A stretch of DNA of 64,000 nt from Rufibacter sp. DG15C (GTDB lineage Bacteria > Bacteroidota > Bacteroidia > Cytophagales > Hymenobacteraceae): contig NZ_CP010776.1 of NCBI RefSeq assembly GCF_001577755.1, forward strand, positions 2,170,001-2,234,000, given 5' to 3'. Positions 27,804 to 36,538 of the stretch are shown here, one piece after another; the stretch's first letter is position 1, and each line of letters starts with the position of its first letter. Below the pieces are notes generated by a model that saw only the letters and a list, made by a program, of their open reading frames with translations, made no database searches and was not told the origin of the DNA. A program made the translations under genes and the position numbers.

Positions 27804-28379
27804 TTGAAACTTCAGCCTGCAAATCCTCTCTCAGAAGAGGACCTGATCAAAGGTGCCGTAGCCGGAAAACGAGAGGCGCAGCACCAACTGTACCAGCGGT
27901 ATGCAGGCAAGATGCTGGCCGTGAGTAAACGGTATGCCCGCACAGATTTTGAGGCCGAGGATATTTTGCAGGACGCGTTCTTGAAAGTGTTTACCTACCT
28001 CAAGAATTTTAAGGGGGAGTGCCCGCTGGAATTCTGGGTCAAGCGCATTGTCATCAACACCGCGCTCAAGCACCAGCACAGCAACCGGCACCTCACGGTG
28101 ACCGACCAGGAGGAGGAATGGGACGAGGCTTCTGAACAGGAAAATTTTGACAGCCAGCATGGGTATGAAGAATTGTTGCAATTGGTTAGGGAGCTGCCGC
28201 CGCGGTACCAAGCGGTCTTTAACTTGTATGCCATTGAAGGCTTTTCGCACAAAGAGATTGGCGAAATGCTGGACATTACAGAAAGTACCTCTAAGTCTCA
28301 ATATTCCCGGGCCCGCGCCAGCTTGCGCCAAGCCCTGTCGAATTTAGAAAACCAATACCATGAAAGAGTCATCGGCTGA
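27804..28379 (+). CDS. ECF RNA polymerase sigma factor (sigma-24/RpoE-like)
   Basis: A 191-residue sigma factor. Region 2 is YQRYAGKMLAVSKRYARTD followed by FEAEDILQDAFLKVF. Region 4 is LPPRYQAVFNLYAIEGFSHKEIGEML with its helix-turn-helix. The start is TTG at 27804, since the first ATG falls inside region 2. Its 3' end overlaps the next gene by 20 bp, so translation is coupled to the protein that probably restrains it. It should direct transcription of an envelope-stress regulon, possibly including its own operon. Confidence 0.93.
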   Translation: MKLQPANPLSEEDLIKGAVAGKREAQHQLYQRYAGKMLAVSKRYARTDFEAEDILQDAFLKVFTYLKNFKGECPLEFWVKRIVINTALKHQHSNRHLTVTDQEEEWDEASEQENFDSQHGYEELLQLVRELPPRYQAVFNLYAIEGFSHKEIGEMLDITESTSKSQYSRARASLRQALSNLENQYHERVIG

Positions 28380-30033
28380 GGATAACAAACGGAACCGCCG
28401 CGTGGAGGACGTCTTCCGCGAAGGCTTTGAGGACGCGCAAGTGCCCCCAGCGGCACGGCTATGGGACAACCTGGACCAGGCCTTGGAGAACCAGGAGTTA
28501 AAGCACTACCGCAAACAGGCCTTCTGGTACCGCTCTGTGGCGGCCGCCTGCCTACTCTTGTTGTTAACCGCAGGTGCTTACCTGTGGCAGCAAGACCAAA
28601 GCCTGTTCGGCACGGGCCAAGGCCCATTGGCGAAAGCTCCATCTAGTACTACTACTCCCTCGGAGCAATCAGCATCTGCCAAGCAGGATAAGTCATTAGA
28701 ATCTGTACCAGAAGAATCAACAGCCAGGAATTCCGTTTTTGGCTCAATTCCTGGAAAACAAGCCAAAAACGAAATCGCTAGCAATGCTCCATTGGCTAAG
28801 TCAGGTAATGAATTACTTTCTGCGCCCATAGAAAATGAGTCTACTAGACTGTCTGGTTCAACTACAGATAAAGTTGCCGCCAATGCACCTCAGCGTGGTC
28901 GTAGTTCATCTGTGGCTTCAAGCAGAGGAGGGGAAGATAAACGTGATCAACTAGCAGTCGCCTCCATTACTCAAAACTCTGGTAAAGCAGCTAAGGGCAA
29001 AGAGGCATCACGCATAACTGGCGAAACTTTCACCACGTTAGAGAGTGCCGTTGCCAAGCAGCCATTAACTACTTCAGTAGCATCACTTGCTACTTCCAAC
29101 ACAAGTGCCGTGAATACCTCAGACTCTTTGTTAAATAGTAGAGTAGCAACTGTCCTATATCAGGGAGACGGCAACAGCTTACAGATGGCTAAAGTAGAAG
29201 TAGCGCCTGCTGCCTCTGCTATCCAGCCAGATAAAAAAACAATGCAGAAGGGTTGGATAGTGTCTCTGGCCTATACGCCTATGTATGCCTATGCCCCAAT
29301 TTCTGTGGGTGAGGCGCCTAGCCGGCAGGGCATGAAAATGTCTGAAGAGCAACAGCTCATGTATGAGCAATATGACCAGGCTTTGGAAGAGTATAGGGAC
29401 AGCTATTCGCCCTCTTATTCTTACAGCGCCAAGGTAGGAGCGGGCTATCAGATAAATGACCATTGGCAGATAGAGTCGGGTTTTATGTACGGGCACAATG
29501 AAGCTACTACCACCCATTCGTTCTTGATCACCAAGGCCAGCGACATGCGCATCAATTCACTAGTGCCCTTCGTGAACAAACCTGAACCCATTGTGAAAGT
29601 GGCCTTTGAGCCAGAATTGGTGAATAACCTAGAGGCAGTGACCCCAACAGAGCAATACCAGACCCGGTACAAATACCAGCAGATAGGAGTGCCGTTGCGC
29701 ATTGCCTACCGCAAAAGCATCAGCAAGGTATTTGCCTTTGTGTCTGGGGGCGTGAACCTGAACCTGTTGCTCAACAACCGCATTGAGTCTGACAACCCAG
29801 ACGTACAGGCCAAACGCTACCATTACAAGGACGAGGCCTCGCCGTTCAGGGCCTGGCAGTGGGCAGCGGCCACCTCTGCGGGCATTGGCTACCAGGTAAA
29901 CCGAAAAATGAGTTTGACGGTGGCCCCAGAGCTTACCTATTCTTTTTCATCTGCGTTAAAGGAAAGTCAGACGCAGACAGACCCCTACCAAGTAGGGGTG
30001 AGCATTGGTGGTAAATACAGACTTTCTAAATAA
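28360..30033 (+). CDS. Candidate dual-membrane-spanning anti-sigma factor (N-terminal anti-sigma region, TM, linker, C-terminal barrel)
   Basis: A 557-residue protein in four parts. Residues 1-55 are charged and cytosolic (VEDVFREGFEDAQVPPAARLWDNL), in the position of an anti-sigma domain. Residues 57-76 form one TM helix. Residues about 77-297 are low-complexity Ser/Ala/Lys/Thr-rich and likely disordered. From about 298 to 557 it reads as an outer-membrane beta-barrel (GWIVSLAYTPMYAYAPI, YSAKVGAGYQINDHWQIESGFMYG, closing VGVSIGGKYRLSK). This layout fits the dual-membrane-spanning anti-sigma factors described in Bacteroides. The linker holds an in-frame 38-bp palindrome at residues 125-137 (SVFGSIPGKQAKN). 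Confidence 0.82.
   Translation: MKESSAEDNKRNRRVEDVFREGFEDAQVPPAARLWDNLDQALENQELKHYRKQAFWYRSVAAACLLLLLTAGAYLWQQDQSLFGTGQGPLAKAPSSTTTPSEQSASAKQDKSLESVPEESTARNSVFGSIPGKQAKNEIASNAPLAKSGNELLSAPIENESTRLSGSTTDKVAANAPQRGRSSSVASSRGGEDKRDQLAVASITQNSGKAAKGKEASRITGETFTTLESAVAKQPLTTSVASLATSNTSAVNTSDSLLNSRVATVLYQGDGNSLQMAKVEVAPAASAIQPDKKTMQKGWIVSLAYTPMYAYAPISVGEAPSRQGMKMSEEQQLMYEQYDQALEEYRDSYSPSYSYSAKVGAGYQINDHWQIESGFMYGHNEATTTHSFLITKASDMRINSLVPFVNKPEPIVKVAFEPELVNNLEAVTPTEQYQTRYKYQQIGVPLRIAYRKSISKVFAFVSGGVNLNLLLNNRIESDNPDVQAKRYHYKDEASPFRAWQWAAATSAGIGYQVNRKMSLTVAPELTYSFSSALKESQTQTDPYQVGVSIGGKYRLSK
28734..28771. repeat. 38-bp palindrome copy 6, inside a coding sequence
   Basis: Left arm CGTTTTTGGCTCAATTC, centre CTGG, right arm AAAACAAGCCAAAAACG, within the disordered linker of the candidate anti-sigma factor. 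It is read in the frame that gives VFGSIPGKQAKN and introduces no stop. Confidence 0.85.
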
Positions 30034-30122
30034 CAATTTATCATAGAAGCCATACTATTTTGGCTACCTCTATAGGGGTCTTGGAAGGATAAGTGGTCTT
30101 ATAGGTATAAGTGGAAAGATCA

Positions 30123-30362
30123 ATGAGAGTAATGCGTAAACAACATCCAGATACTATCTTCTTCTCAAAAGTGGCCCGTACGTGGGTGCTGCTTTTCTCA
30201 GTACCGTTGTACATTGGCAGTACGGTGCTGTGGATGAAAGAAGAAATCAAGCAGGTGTTAGCCCAAGAGCCAGCCCCCCAGCAGTTCATGGTCTCTTTGA
30301 AAAAGCAGGTCAAGAAAACGGCCCAGCCAGAAAACATGCACCAGCCGTTTATCCTGCCTTAG
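30123..30362 (+). CDS. Small single-TM protein of the sigma-factor operon, unknown function
   Basis: From the ATG at 30123 (a second ATG follows at 30132) the product has 79 residues: a basic N-terminus, one hydrophobic segment (VLLFSVPLYIGSTVLWM) and a charged C-terminal tail ending in a Lys/Gln-rich segment. No family was recognised. It follows the candidate anti-sigma gene by about 90 nt on the same strand and may be part of the same regulon. Coding status is supported by the TM/tail pattern and codon composition, not by homology. Confidence 0.5.
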   Translation: MRVMRKQHPDTIFFSKVARTWVLLFSVPLYIGSTVLWMKEEIKQVLAQEPAPQQFMVSLKKQVKKTAQPENMHQPFILP

Positions 30363-30391
30363 TCTAGTAGACACCTTGAACCTTTGATCTT

Positions 30392-30766
30392 TTGAAACCC
30401 AATAGTATTTCGTCTGTTTCTTTGAAAGGCATTCTCCTGCTGGCAGGAAGTGCTTTACTGTTCACCGCTTGCCAAGACGAGCAGGTAAGTCCCGTTTGTT
30501 ATGAGGCCATTGTGAAAGACCAAGGCTGCGGCACCACCCTGGCCATCCTGAGCAAAGACGCAGCGCCTATTTTTGACACAGAGGCCAAAGGCGACACCGT
30601 TTTTGTGAGCACCTTCCACCTGCCGGTTAAATACCAGGTAAGGGACAAGCGGTTGTACGTCACCGTAACCCCCGCCTCTAAAGAAGAAGACCAGATCTGC
30701 CACGGCATTTACGTGCTGTACCCCAAAGCAAAAATCATCAACGTGCAGGAAACGCCCTGCTCTTAA
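30392..30766 (+). CDS. Small lipoprotein, unknown function
   Basis: A 124-residue protein with start TTG at 30392 (a later TTG at about 30422 also fits; no ATG is available). The signal LLLAGSALLFTAC ends in a lipobox (Cys27). The mature part has four more Cys (CYEA, GCGT, QICHG, ETPC), suggesting two disulfides, and a predicted beta-rich fold. No family was recognised. It lies 30 nt after the small TM gene and may belong to the sigma-factor operon. Confidence 0.65.
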   Translation: MKPNSISSVSLKGILLLAGSALLFTACQDEQVSPVCYEAIVKDQGCGTTLAILSKDAAPIFDTEAKGDTVFVSTFHLPVKYQVRDKRLYVTVTPASKEEDQICHGIYVLYPKAKIINVQETPCS

Positions 30767-30817
30767 AAATATAGGCTCTTGTAAAAGAGCCGCATCTCCT
30801 ATGTTTAAATTCTTGGA

Positions 30818-30847
30818 AAGCGTCGTTTCATAGAAGCGGCGCTTTTT
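30818..30847 (+). terminator. Probable intrinsic terminator
   Basis: AAAGCGTCG pairs with CGGCGCTTT (one G-U pair) around a short loop and is followed by T's. It closes the sigma-factor operon upstream of the uvrB promoter. Confidence 0.65.
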
Positions 30848-30912
30848 TACGTATGTCATGTACGCCCGGTAAAAACACTAGTTTATTTAGCATTCGGCTA
30901 AACTCTCTGGCC

Positions 30913-30941
30913 TTGACTGGTGTTATAATACGTTATCTTTG
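30913..30941 (+). promoter_or_regulatory. Promoter of uvrB
   Basis: TTG (30913-30915), 18 nt, TATCTTTG (30934-30941). The ATG at 30959 leaves a leader of only about 10 nt. No LexA-like box was recognised. Confidence 0.7.
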
Positions 30942-30958
30942 ACTGTATTTCAGAACGC

Positions 30959-32992
30959 ATGAAGTTTCAACTAACGTCAGAATTCAAACCCACCGGCGAC
31001 CAGCCCCGCGCCATAGGCCAGCTTACAGACGGGCTGCGCAACGGCGAGCACGCACAGGTATTGCTAGGCGCCACCGGTACGGGTAAAACCTTTACCGTGG
31101 CCAACGTCATCCAGGAGGTGCAGAAGCCTACCTTGGTGTTGTGCCACAACAAAACCCTGGCCGCCCAGCTGTACGGTGAGTTCAAGCAATTCTTCCCCAA
31201 TAACGCCGTAGAATATTTTATCTCCTATTATGACTACTATCAGCCCGAGGCGTACATCGCTTCTTCTGATGTGTTCATTGAAAAGGATTTGGCCATCAAC
31301 GAAGAGATTGAGAAGCTTCGTTTGCATGCTACGTCAGCACTGTTGTCTGGCCGGAGGGATGTGATTGTGGTGGCCTCCGTTTCTTGTATCTATGGTATTG
31401 GTAACCCAGAAGAGTTTGGCAAGAACGTGATTCCGCTGGCGGCTGGCATGAAGGTGAGCCGCAACAACCTTCTCTACCAGTTTGTGTCTATCCTCTATAG
31501 CCGCACCGAGGTGGAGTTTACCCGTGGAACATTCCGGGTGAAAGGCGACACCGTGGACATATACCCCGCCTATGCAGACTTTGCGTACCGCATCTATTTC
31601 TGGGGCGATGAGATTGAGTCCATCCAGCGCATTGACCCAGAGTCTGGCAAAAAGATAGCCGATGAGGAAAGCATCTCGCTGTTCCCGGCCAACCTCTTCG
31701 TGACGGGCAAAGACACCTTGAACCAAGCCATCCATGAAATCCAGTATGACATGGTGGCCCAGCATGAGTACTTCCTGAAAGAGGGCCGCGACAATGAGGC
31801 CAAGCGTATTAAGGAGCGGACCGAGTTTGACTTGGAGATGATTCGGGAGCTGGGTTACTGCTCTGGTATTGAGAACTACTCCCGCTACTTTGACCGGCGC
31901 GAGCCAGGGGCCCGGCCGTTCTGCTTGCTGGACTACTTCCCAGACGATTTCCTGATGGTGATTGATGAAAGCCACGCCACCTTGCCGCAGGTGCGCGCCA
32001 TGTGGGGCGGTGACCGCTCGCGTAAGACCGCGCTGGTAGAATACGGTTTCCGGTTACCGGCCGCCATGGACAACCGTCCGCTTACCTTCAATGAGTTTGA
32101 GAGCGTTATGCACCAAGTCATCTTTGTAAGCGCCACGCCAGGTGACTATGAGATTCAGAAGTCTGAAGGGGTGATTGTGGAGCAGATCATCCGGCCTACG
32201 GGCTTATTAGACCCTGAGATTGAAATAAGACCAAGCCAGAACCAGATAGATGACCTACTGGACGAGGTGGACAACCGCATCAAGTCAGGGGACCGCGTGT
32301 TGGTGACTACCTTGACCAAACGTATGGCCGAAGAGCTTTGCAAATACATGGAGCGCCTCAACATCAAAGTGAAGTACATCCACTCAGAGGTGAAGTCTCT
32401 GGAGCGCGTGGAGATTCTGCGTGAACTGCGTCTAGGCGTGATTGATGTGTTGATTGGCGTAAACTTACTGCGCGAAGGTCTGGATTTACCAGAGGTGAGT
32501 TTAGTGGCCATCTTGGACACTGACAAAGAAGGCTTCCTGCGCGACCAGCGCTCCTTGATTCAGACCATTGGCCGCGCCGCGCGTAATGAGAACGGCAAGG
32601 TGCTCATGTACGCCGACAGAATCACGGGCTCCATGCAACGCGCCATTGATGAGACCAACCGCCGCCGCGCCACGCAGATGGAATACAACCTAGAGCATGG
32701 TATTACGCCTAAGACCATCTTCAAGTCCAAGGAAGCCATCATGGACCAAACCTCGGTGGCGGACTCTAACAAGCGCGAGGCCAAAGCCTACTCGGGCCCA
32801 GATGAAAGCCTCATGTCCATTGCCGCGGATCCAGTGGTGCAGTACATGAAGCGCGACGAGCTGGAGAAGGTCATCAAGAAAACCGAAAAGCAGATGGAGG
32901 CCGCCGCCAAGGAGTTAGACTTCTTGCAAGCCGCTAAGTTTAGAGATGAACTGGCAGAGCTTCGCAAACTGCTTAAGGCAAAGAGAGACTAA
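30959..32992 (+). CDS. uvrB: UvrABC system protein B, excision-repair helicase
   Basis: The 677-residue protein has all UvrB landmarks: Walker [16 protein letters not shown], the DNA-gripping beta-hairpin region [16 protein letters not shown], Walker B-type [11 protein letters not shown], helicase motifs V/VI ([27 protein letters not shown]) and a C-terminal UVR domain ([20 protein letters not shown]) that binds UvrC. It verifies lesions delivered by UvrA and loads UvrC. It is monocistronic. Confidence 0.98.
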   Translation: MKFQLTSEFKPTGDQPRAIGQLTDGLRNGEHAQVLLGATGTGKTFTVANVIQEVQKPTLVLCHNKTLAAQLYGEFKQFFPNNAVEYFISYYDYYQPEAYIASSDVFIEKDLAINEEIEKLRLHATSALLSGRRDVIVVASVSCIYGIGNPEEFGKNVIPLAAGMKVSRNNLLYQFVSILYSRTEVEFTRGTFRVKGDTVDIYPAYADFAYRIYFWGDEIESIQRIDPESGKKIADEESISLFPANLFVTGKDTLNQAIHEIQYDMVAQHEYFLKEGRDNEAKRIKERTEFDLEMIRELGYCSGIENYSRYFDRREPGARPFCLLDYFPDDFLMVIDESHATLPQVRAMWGGDRSRKTALVEYGFRLPAAMDNRPLTFNEFESVMHQVIFVSATPGDYEIQKSEGVIVEQIIRPTGLLDPEIEIRPSQNQIDDLLDEVDNRIKSGDRVLVTTLTKRMAEELCKYMERLNIKVKYIHSEVKSLERVEILRELRLGVIDVLIGVNLLREGLDLPEVSLVAILDTDKEGFLRDQRSLIQTIGRAARNENGKVLMYADRITGSMQRAIDETNRRRATQMEYNLEHGITPKTIFKSKEAIMDQTSVADSNKREAKAYSGPDESLMSIAADPVVQYMKRDELEKVIKKTEKQMEAAAKELDFLQAAKFRDELAELRKLLKAKRD

Positions 32993-33009
32993 TATATTGA
33001 GCTTTCATA

Positions 33010-33057
33010 GAAGCCGTTTTTGACCTGTTTTCACCAAAACAGGCCAAAAACGGCTTC
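33010..33057. repeat. 38-bp palindrome copy 7 with extended stem
   Basis: The core is 33015-33052; the left arm CGTTTTTGACCTGTTTT differs from a perfect mirror by one base. Flanks GAAGC and GCTTC extend the pairing to 22 bp. It starts 18 nt after the uvrB stop. Confidence 0.9.
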
Positions 33058-33180
33058 TTCTTTTGAAAAGGTTCTAGGTGGAGTAGGGGAGAAAAGACAG
33101 AAGGCGGTCTTTGTTGTAGAAGGCATAAAATCGCGTTTTTGCGGTCTTCGTCCAGAACTTCAGTCATACCACCTACACCC

Positions 33181-34173
33181 ATGCGTAAACTTTTAAACCT
33201 GCTGTGGCTATTAGCCGCCCCGTTCTTGATGGCCGCTTGCGGCGATGAAGAAGAACCAGCGCCCGCGCCGCACTCAGAACTTTCTGCCGTAGTGCAGTTC
33301 TCCAGATTCACCAACCAAGGCTACCTGCCGGTGGGCAGAACCAATGAGATGAAAGTGTACTCCGGAGACACCATCCGCTATTTCTTCGGGTTCAACTCCA
33401 ACCAGGGCATTAAAGACTTCAAGGTATATGACAACCTTAGAGGCCGCGAGTTCCCGTTGATGGTTCAAACCAAAGCCACTTCAAAAGCCAATGGTGTCAC
33501 GTCCCATGAGTATGAGCTGGAATACGTTGTAGACAGCCACGCCCAGAAAACGCAACCCGGCCAGGAAATCATTTTGACCGTGGAGCCGCAGCACGCCGAC
33601 GGCTCCATCTACCAAGACCCGGCCACGGGCAAGCCCTGCCAGATCAAGTTCACGCTGGCAGCCCCCTTGGTGTACACCGGCGCTAGGCTCTACAACTACT
33701 GGGGCCGCTCCAGCAACTCTCTGGTAATTTTTGACTTGGGCATCGCCAACCATCCGCCGCAGTCTTTGGTGGATGAGAAGTTTCTGAGTGCCTTTGCGTT
33801 CCTTACCAATAAAATGCCGCCGCGCAACTGGTATGACAACCGGTTTGAGGCTTCGTTCACCTCTGGTCCTGAGATGGGCGAGGGAAAAGTGGCCTATGTG
33901 AAAGTGCTTGCCGTGGGCAAGGATTGGTACCAACCTAACCAGATTGCTCAGGCCATGAAGCAATACGGCCCAGAAACGACCACCGTCTTGAACGCGCAGG
34001 TAGGAGACGTCTATGCGTTTAAGGTGCGGTATCCTTTGTCAAACTCCTGGGTGATTTATGGATTGATGGAAGTGAAGAACATAGTGGACGACCATGACAC
34101 GACCTCGGGCAACGGTCATGACGAGGACTATCTGGAGTTTGATATCAAGTACTTCCCCGGCTACAGGTATTAA
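33181..34173 (+). CDS. Surface lipoprotein, unknown function
   Basis: The ATG at 33181 gives a 330-residue lipoprotein (lipobox MAAC, Cys20) with acidic GDEEEPAPAP after the Cys. An upstream in-frame start would have no signal peptide. The body is predicted all-beta, with aromatic-rich strands and a His/Asp-rich segment near the C-terminus (DDHDTTSGNGHDED) that might bind a metal. I recognise no family. It is monocistronic, between uvrB and a convergent oxidoreductase operon. Confidence 0.8.
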   Translation: MRKLLNLLWLLAAPFLMAACGDEEEPAPAPHSELSAVVQFSRFTNQGYLPVGRTNEMKVYSGDTIRYFFGFNSNQGIKDFKVYDNLRGREFPLMVQTKATSKANGVTSHEYELEYVVDSHAQKTQPGQEIILTVEPQHADGSIYQDPATGKPCQIKFTLAAPLVYTGARLYNYWGRSSNSLVIFDLGIANHPPQSLVDEKFLSAFAFLTNKMPPRNWYDNRFEASFTSGPEMGEGKVAYVKVLAVGKDWYQPNQIAQAMKQYGPETTTVLNAQVGDVYAFKVRYPLSNSWVIYGLMEVKNIVDDHDTTSGNGHDEDYLEFDIKYFPGYRY

Positions 34174-34184
34174 GCCACAAGAGG

Positions 34185-34222
34185 CGTTTTTGGCCTGTTT
34201 TCCAGAAACTAGCGCAAAAATG
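34185..34222. repeat. 38-bp palindrome copy 8
   Basis: Consensus left arm, centre CCAG, degenerate right arm AAACTAGCGCAAAAATG. It lies 11 nt after the lipoprotein stop and directly abuts the next terminator. Confidence 0.8.
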
Positions 34223-34259
34223 GAAAAGCCGCTCACCAAATAGGTTGAGCGGCTTTTCC
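34222..34259. terminator. Bidirectional terminator between convergent genes
   Basis: A perfect 14-bp stem (34222-34235 with 34246-34259) built around AAAAGCCGCTCA, with a 10-nt loop. It serves the lipoprotein gene on the plus strand and the molybdenum enzyme operon on the minus strand. Confidence 0.85.
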
Positions 34260-34275
34260 GTTTAAAGTCATCATG

Positions 34276-36525
34276 TTAAATCAACTTGTCTGGCGTGATA
34301 GGCAGTTCCCTGATGCGCTTACCCGTGGCGTTGAAGATGGCATTGGCAATGGCCGGGGCAACCCCGATGGTGGCAATCTCCCCGATACCTTTGGTGCCGT
34401 TCGGGTTGTTAATGAGGTCTGGCTTGTTCACGAAGAGTGCCTCAATGTTAGGCGCGTCTGCGTGCACGGGCAAATGGTAGTCGGCCAGGTCCTTGGTCAC
34501 GTAGCGGCCGTACCGGTGGTCCATGACGGTGCCTTCGGTGAGGGCCATGCCGATGCCACCCACCGCGCCGCCAATCATCTGGTTGCCCGCGGTCTTCGGG
34601 TTGACGATGGTACCCGCGTCTGCGCAGGAAACCAGTTTGGTTACCTTAATTTGGCCAGTCATAGGGTGCACCTGCACCTCGGCAAAATGCACCGAGAACG
34701 AGTACATAGAGTATTTCTGGCGCGCCTCTGGGTCTGGCTTGGATTCTTCGGTGACCTTTAATTCTGTTAATTTCTGTTGCTTTAAGATGTCTTCGTACTT
34801 CAAGCGGGTAGAAGGGGAGTTGGTGGCAGAAAGGGCGCCGTCTTTGAACGTAAGCGTATCTACCGTAGCTCCTTTAAAGCTGGAGTCTGCATTGCCTGCC
34901 GCCATAGTGGTCAACTTCTTCTTAAGCGCCATACACGCCGCATGCACCGCAGAGCCAACGCTGGCCACAGTGGCCGAGCCTCCTTGGCTAGGCGATGGCG
35001 GATACAAAGAGCTACCCAGTTCAAAGACGATGTTCTCCGTCGCAATCCCCAGGTTCTGCGAGGCAATCTGGACCATGGCCGTGCCAGTCCCAGGACCGAT
35101 GTCCGTAGTCGCGCATTGCAAAACCAGTTTGTTGTCTGGGTACAAGGTAGCACGCACCACGGCCCGTCCGCGGTTCGCCCCGAAGGTGCCCACGCCCATG
35201 CCGTAGCCCACCAGCCATTCGCCGTTTTTAAGAGAGCTAGGTTTGAGCTGGCGTTTGTTCCATCCAATGCGGTCGGCGCCCATCTTCATGGCCTCCGTCA
35301 GGTATTTAGTAGACCAAGGCAGGTTGCGCTCCGGGTCTTTGTCGGTGTGGTTAAGTAACCTGAATTCCAGCGGGTCCATGCCTAGTACATGCGCCATCTC
35401 GTCCATGGCAGATTCCAAAGCAAACGCGCCGGTAGCCTCGCCGGGGCCGCGCATCCAGATGGGCGTAGAGATGTCAAGCGGCAAAATACGGTAGCGTGTG
35501 GTCACGTTGGGGCTGGTGTACATCATGCGCGTCTGCTGCAGGGTGCTCTCGGTGAACTCCTCATACGATGACGTCTGCCCGATGGCCTCATGTGTGATGG
35601 CGGTGATTTTGCCCTGCGGCGTGGCGCTCATGCCTACCTTCTGCCAGGCGTGCGGCCGATAACCCACCATAGTAAACATCTGCTCCCGCGTGAGCATCAG
35701 CTTCACGGGACGGTTTACCTTCTTGGCAGCCATGATGGCGGCGGTCTCATGCGGCCAGGTGTGCAAACCATTCCCGAAGGCGCCGCCCACAAACGTGGCA
35801 ATCACCTTCACATTCTCCACCGGGATTCCCCAGTCCTTGGCAAAGGCGTTCTGCGTACCAATGACCGCCTGTGTTTTGTCATAGACGGTGAGCTTGTTGT
35901 CGGCTTCCCAGTGCGCGATGATGGCCTGCAGTTCCATGGGGTGGTGCACCTCCGTAGGAATCACGTATTCGCCTTCTACCTTTAAGTTCTCGGTTTTATA
36001 GGCGTCCTCTTTGCCTCGGGTGTAGTCATTCAAGGGGTGCTTGGGGTTGCGCTTCGCCGACGTGGGCAACACCGCTTCCTTTACCTGCTTATTGAAATCC
36101 GTGGCGTGTTTTTCTTCGTCATATTGGGCCTTCACCAGTTTGGCCGCGTATAGGGCACGCTCCAGGGTGTCTGCCACCACTACGGCAATGGGCTGGTCGT
36201 TAAAGTAAACCTGGTTGTCAAAGAATACGCGCAAGGGCTGGCCTACCGGCTTGGGCTCTGTGGGGTGAGACGCCTGCACATAGCCCGGTACTTTGGGCGC
36301 GTTTAAATGGTGCAACACCGCCAGGACGCCGGGCGCGTTTTCGGCGCGTTTGGTGTCAATGCTTTTGATGCGGCCCTTGGCGATGGTGCTGCCCACCAGC
36401 ACAGCGTGCGCCATGTTGGGCAACTGGTATTCAGCGGAGTATTTGGCGGCACCGGTTACTTTGAGGCGGCCATCTACCCGGTCCATGGGCTTGCCCACGT
36501 TATCTTGGAAGAACAAATCTTTCAT
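34276..36525 (-). CDS. Xanthine dehydrogenase-family molybdopterin-binding subunit (PaoC-like)
   Basis: The 749-residue large subunit has an N-terminal xanthine dehydrogenase a/b hammerhead domain (GRLKVTGAAKYSAEYQ) and two MoCo-binding lobes (GGAFGNGLHTWPHE, WMRGPGEATGAFALESAMDE, GGSATVASVGSAVHAAC). Glu716 in KGIGEIAT corresponds to the conserved catalytic base. With the two downstream-type subunits encoded by the operon it would form a periplasmic aldehyde oxidoreductase of the PaoABC kind, which oxidises aromatic and other aldehydes. It starts 13 nt after the FAD subunit stop. The substrate is not predictable. Confidence 0.93.
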   Translation of the reverse strand: MKDLFFQDNVGKPMDRVDGRLKVTGAAKYSAEYQLPNMAHAVLVGSTIAKGRIKSIDTKRAENAPGVLAVLHHLNAPKVPGYVQASHPTEPKPVGQPLRVFFDNQVYFNDQPIAVVVADTLERALYAAKLVKAQYDEEKHATDFNKQVKEAVLPTSAKRNPKHPLNDYTRGKEDAYKTENLKVEGEYVIPTEVHHPMELQAIIAHWEADNKLTVYDKTQAVIGTQNAFAKDWGIPVENVKVIATFVGGAFGNGLHTWPHETAAIMAAKKVNRPVKLMLTREQMFTMVGYRPHAWQKVGMSATPQGKITAITHEAIGQTSSYEEFTESTLQQTRMMYTSPNVTTRYRILPLDISTPIWMRGPGEATGAFALESAMDEMAHVLGMDPLEFRLLNHTDKDPERNLPWSTKYLTEAMKMGADRIGWNKRQLKPSSLKNGEWLVGYGMGVGTFGANRGRAVVRATLYPDNKLVLQCATTDIGPGTGTAMVQIASQNLGIATENIVFELGSSLYPPSPSQGGSATVASVGSAVHAACMALKKKLTTMAAGNADSSFKGATVDTLTFKDGALSATNSPSTRLKYEDILKQQKLTELKVTEESKPDPEARQKYSMYSFSVHFAEVQVHPMTGQIKVTKLVSCADAGTIVNPKTAGNQMIGGAVGGIGMALTEGTVMDHRYGRYVTKDLADYHLPVHADAPNIEALFVNKPDLINNPNGTKGIGEIATIGVAPAIANAIFNATGKRIRELPITPDKLI

Positions 36526-36538
36526 ATCTAGGAGAGGG

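Noticed and set aside
34523-35206. A 227-codon frame opposite the molybdopterin subunit
   Set aside because: Antisense of a well-supported enzyme gene; no recognisable domain.
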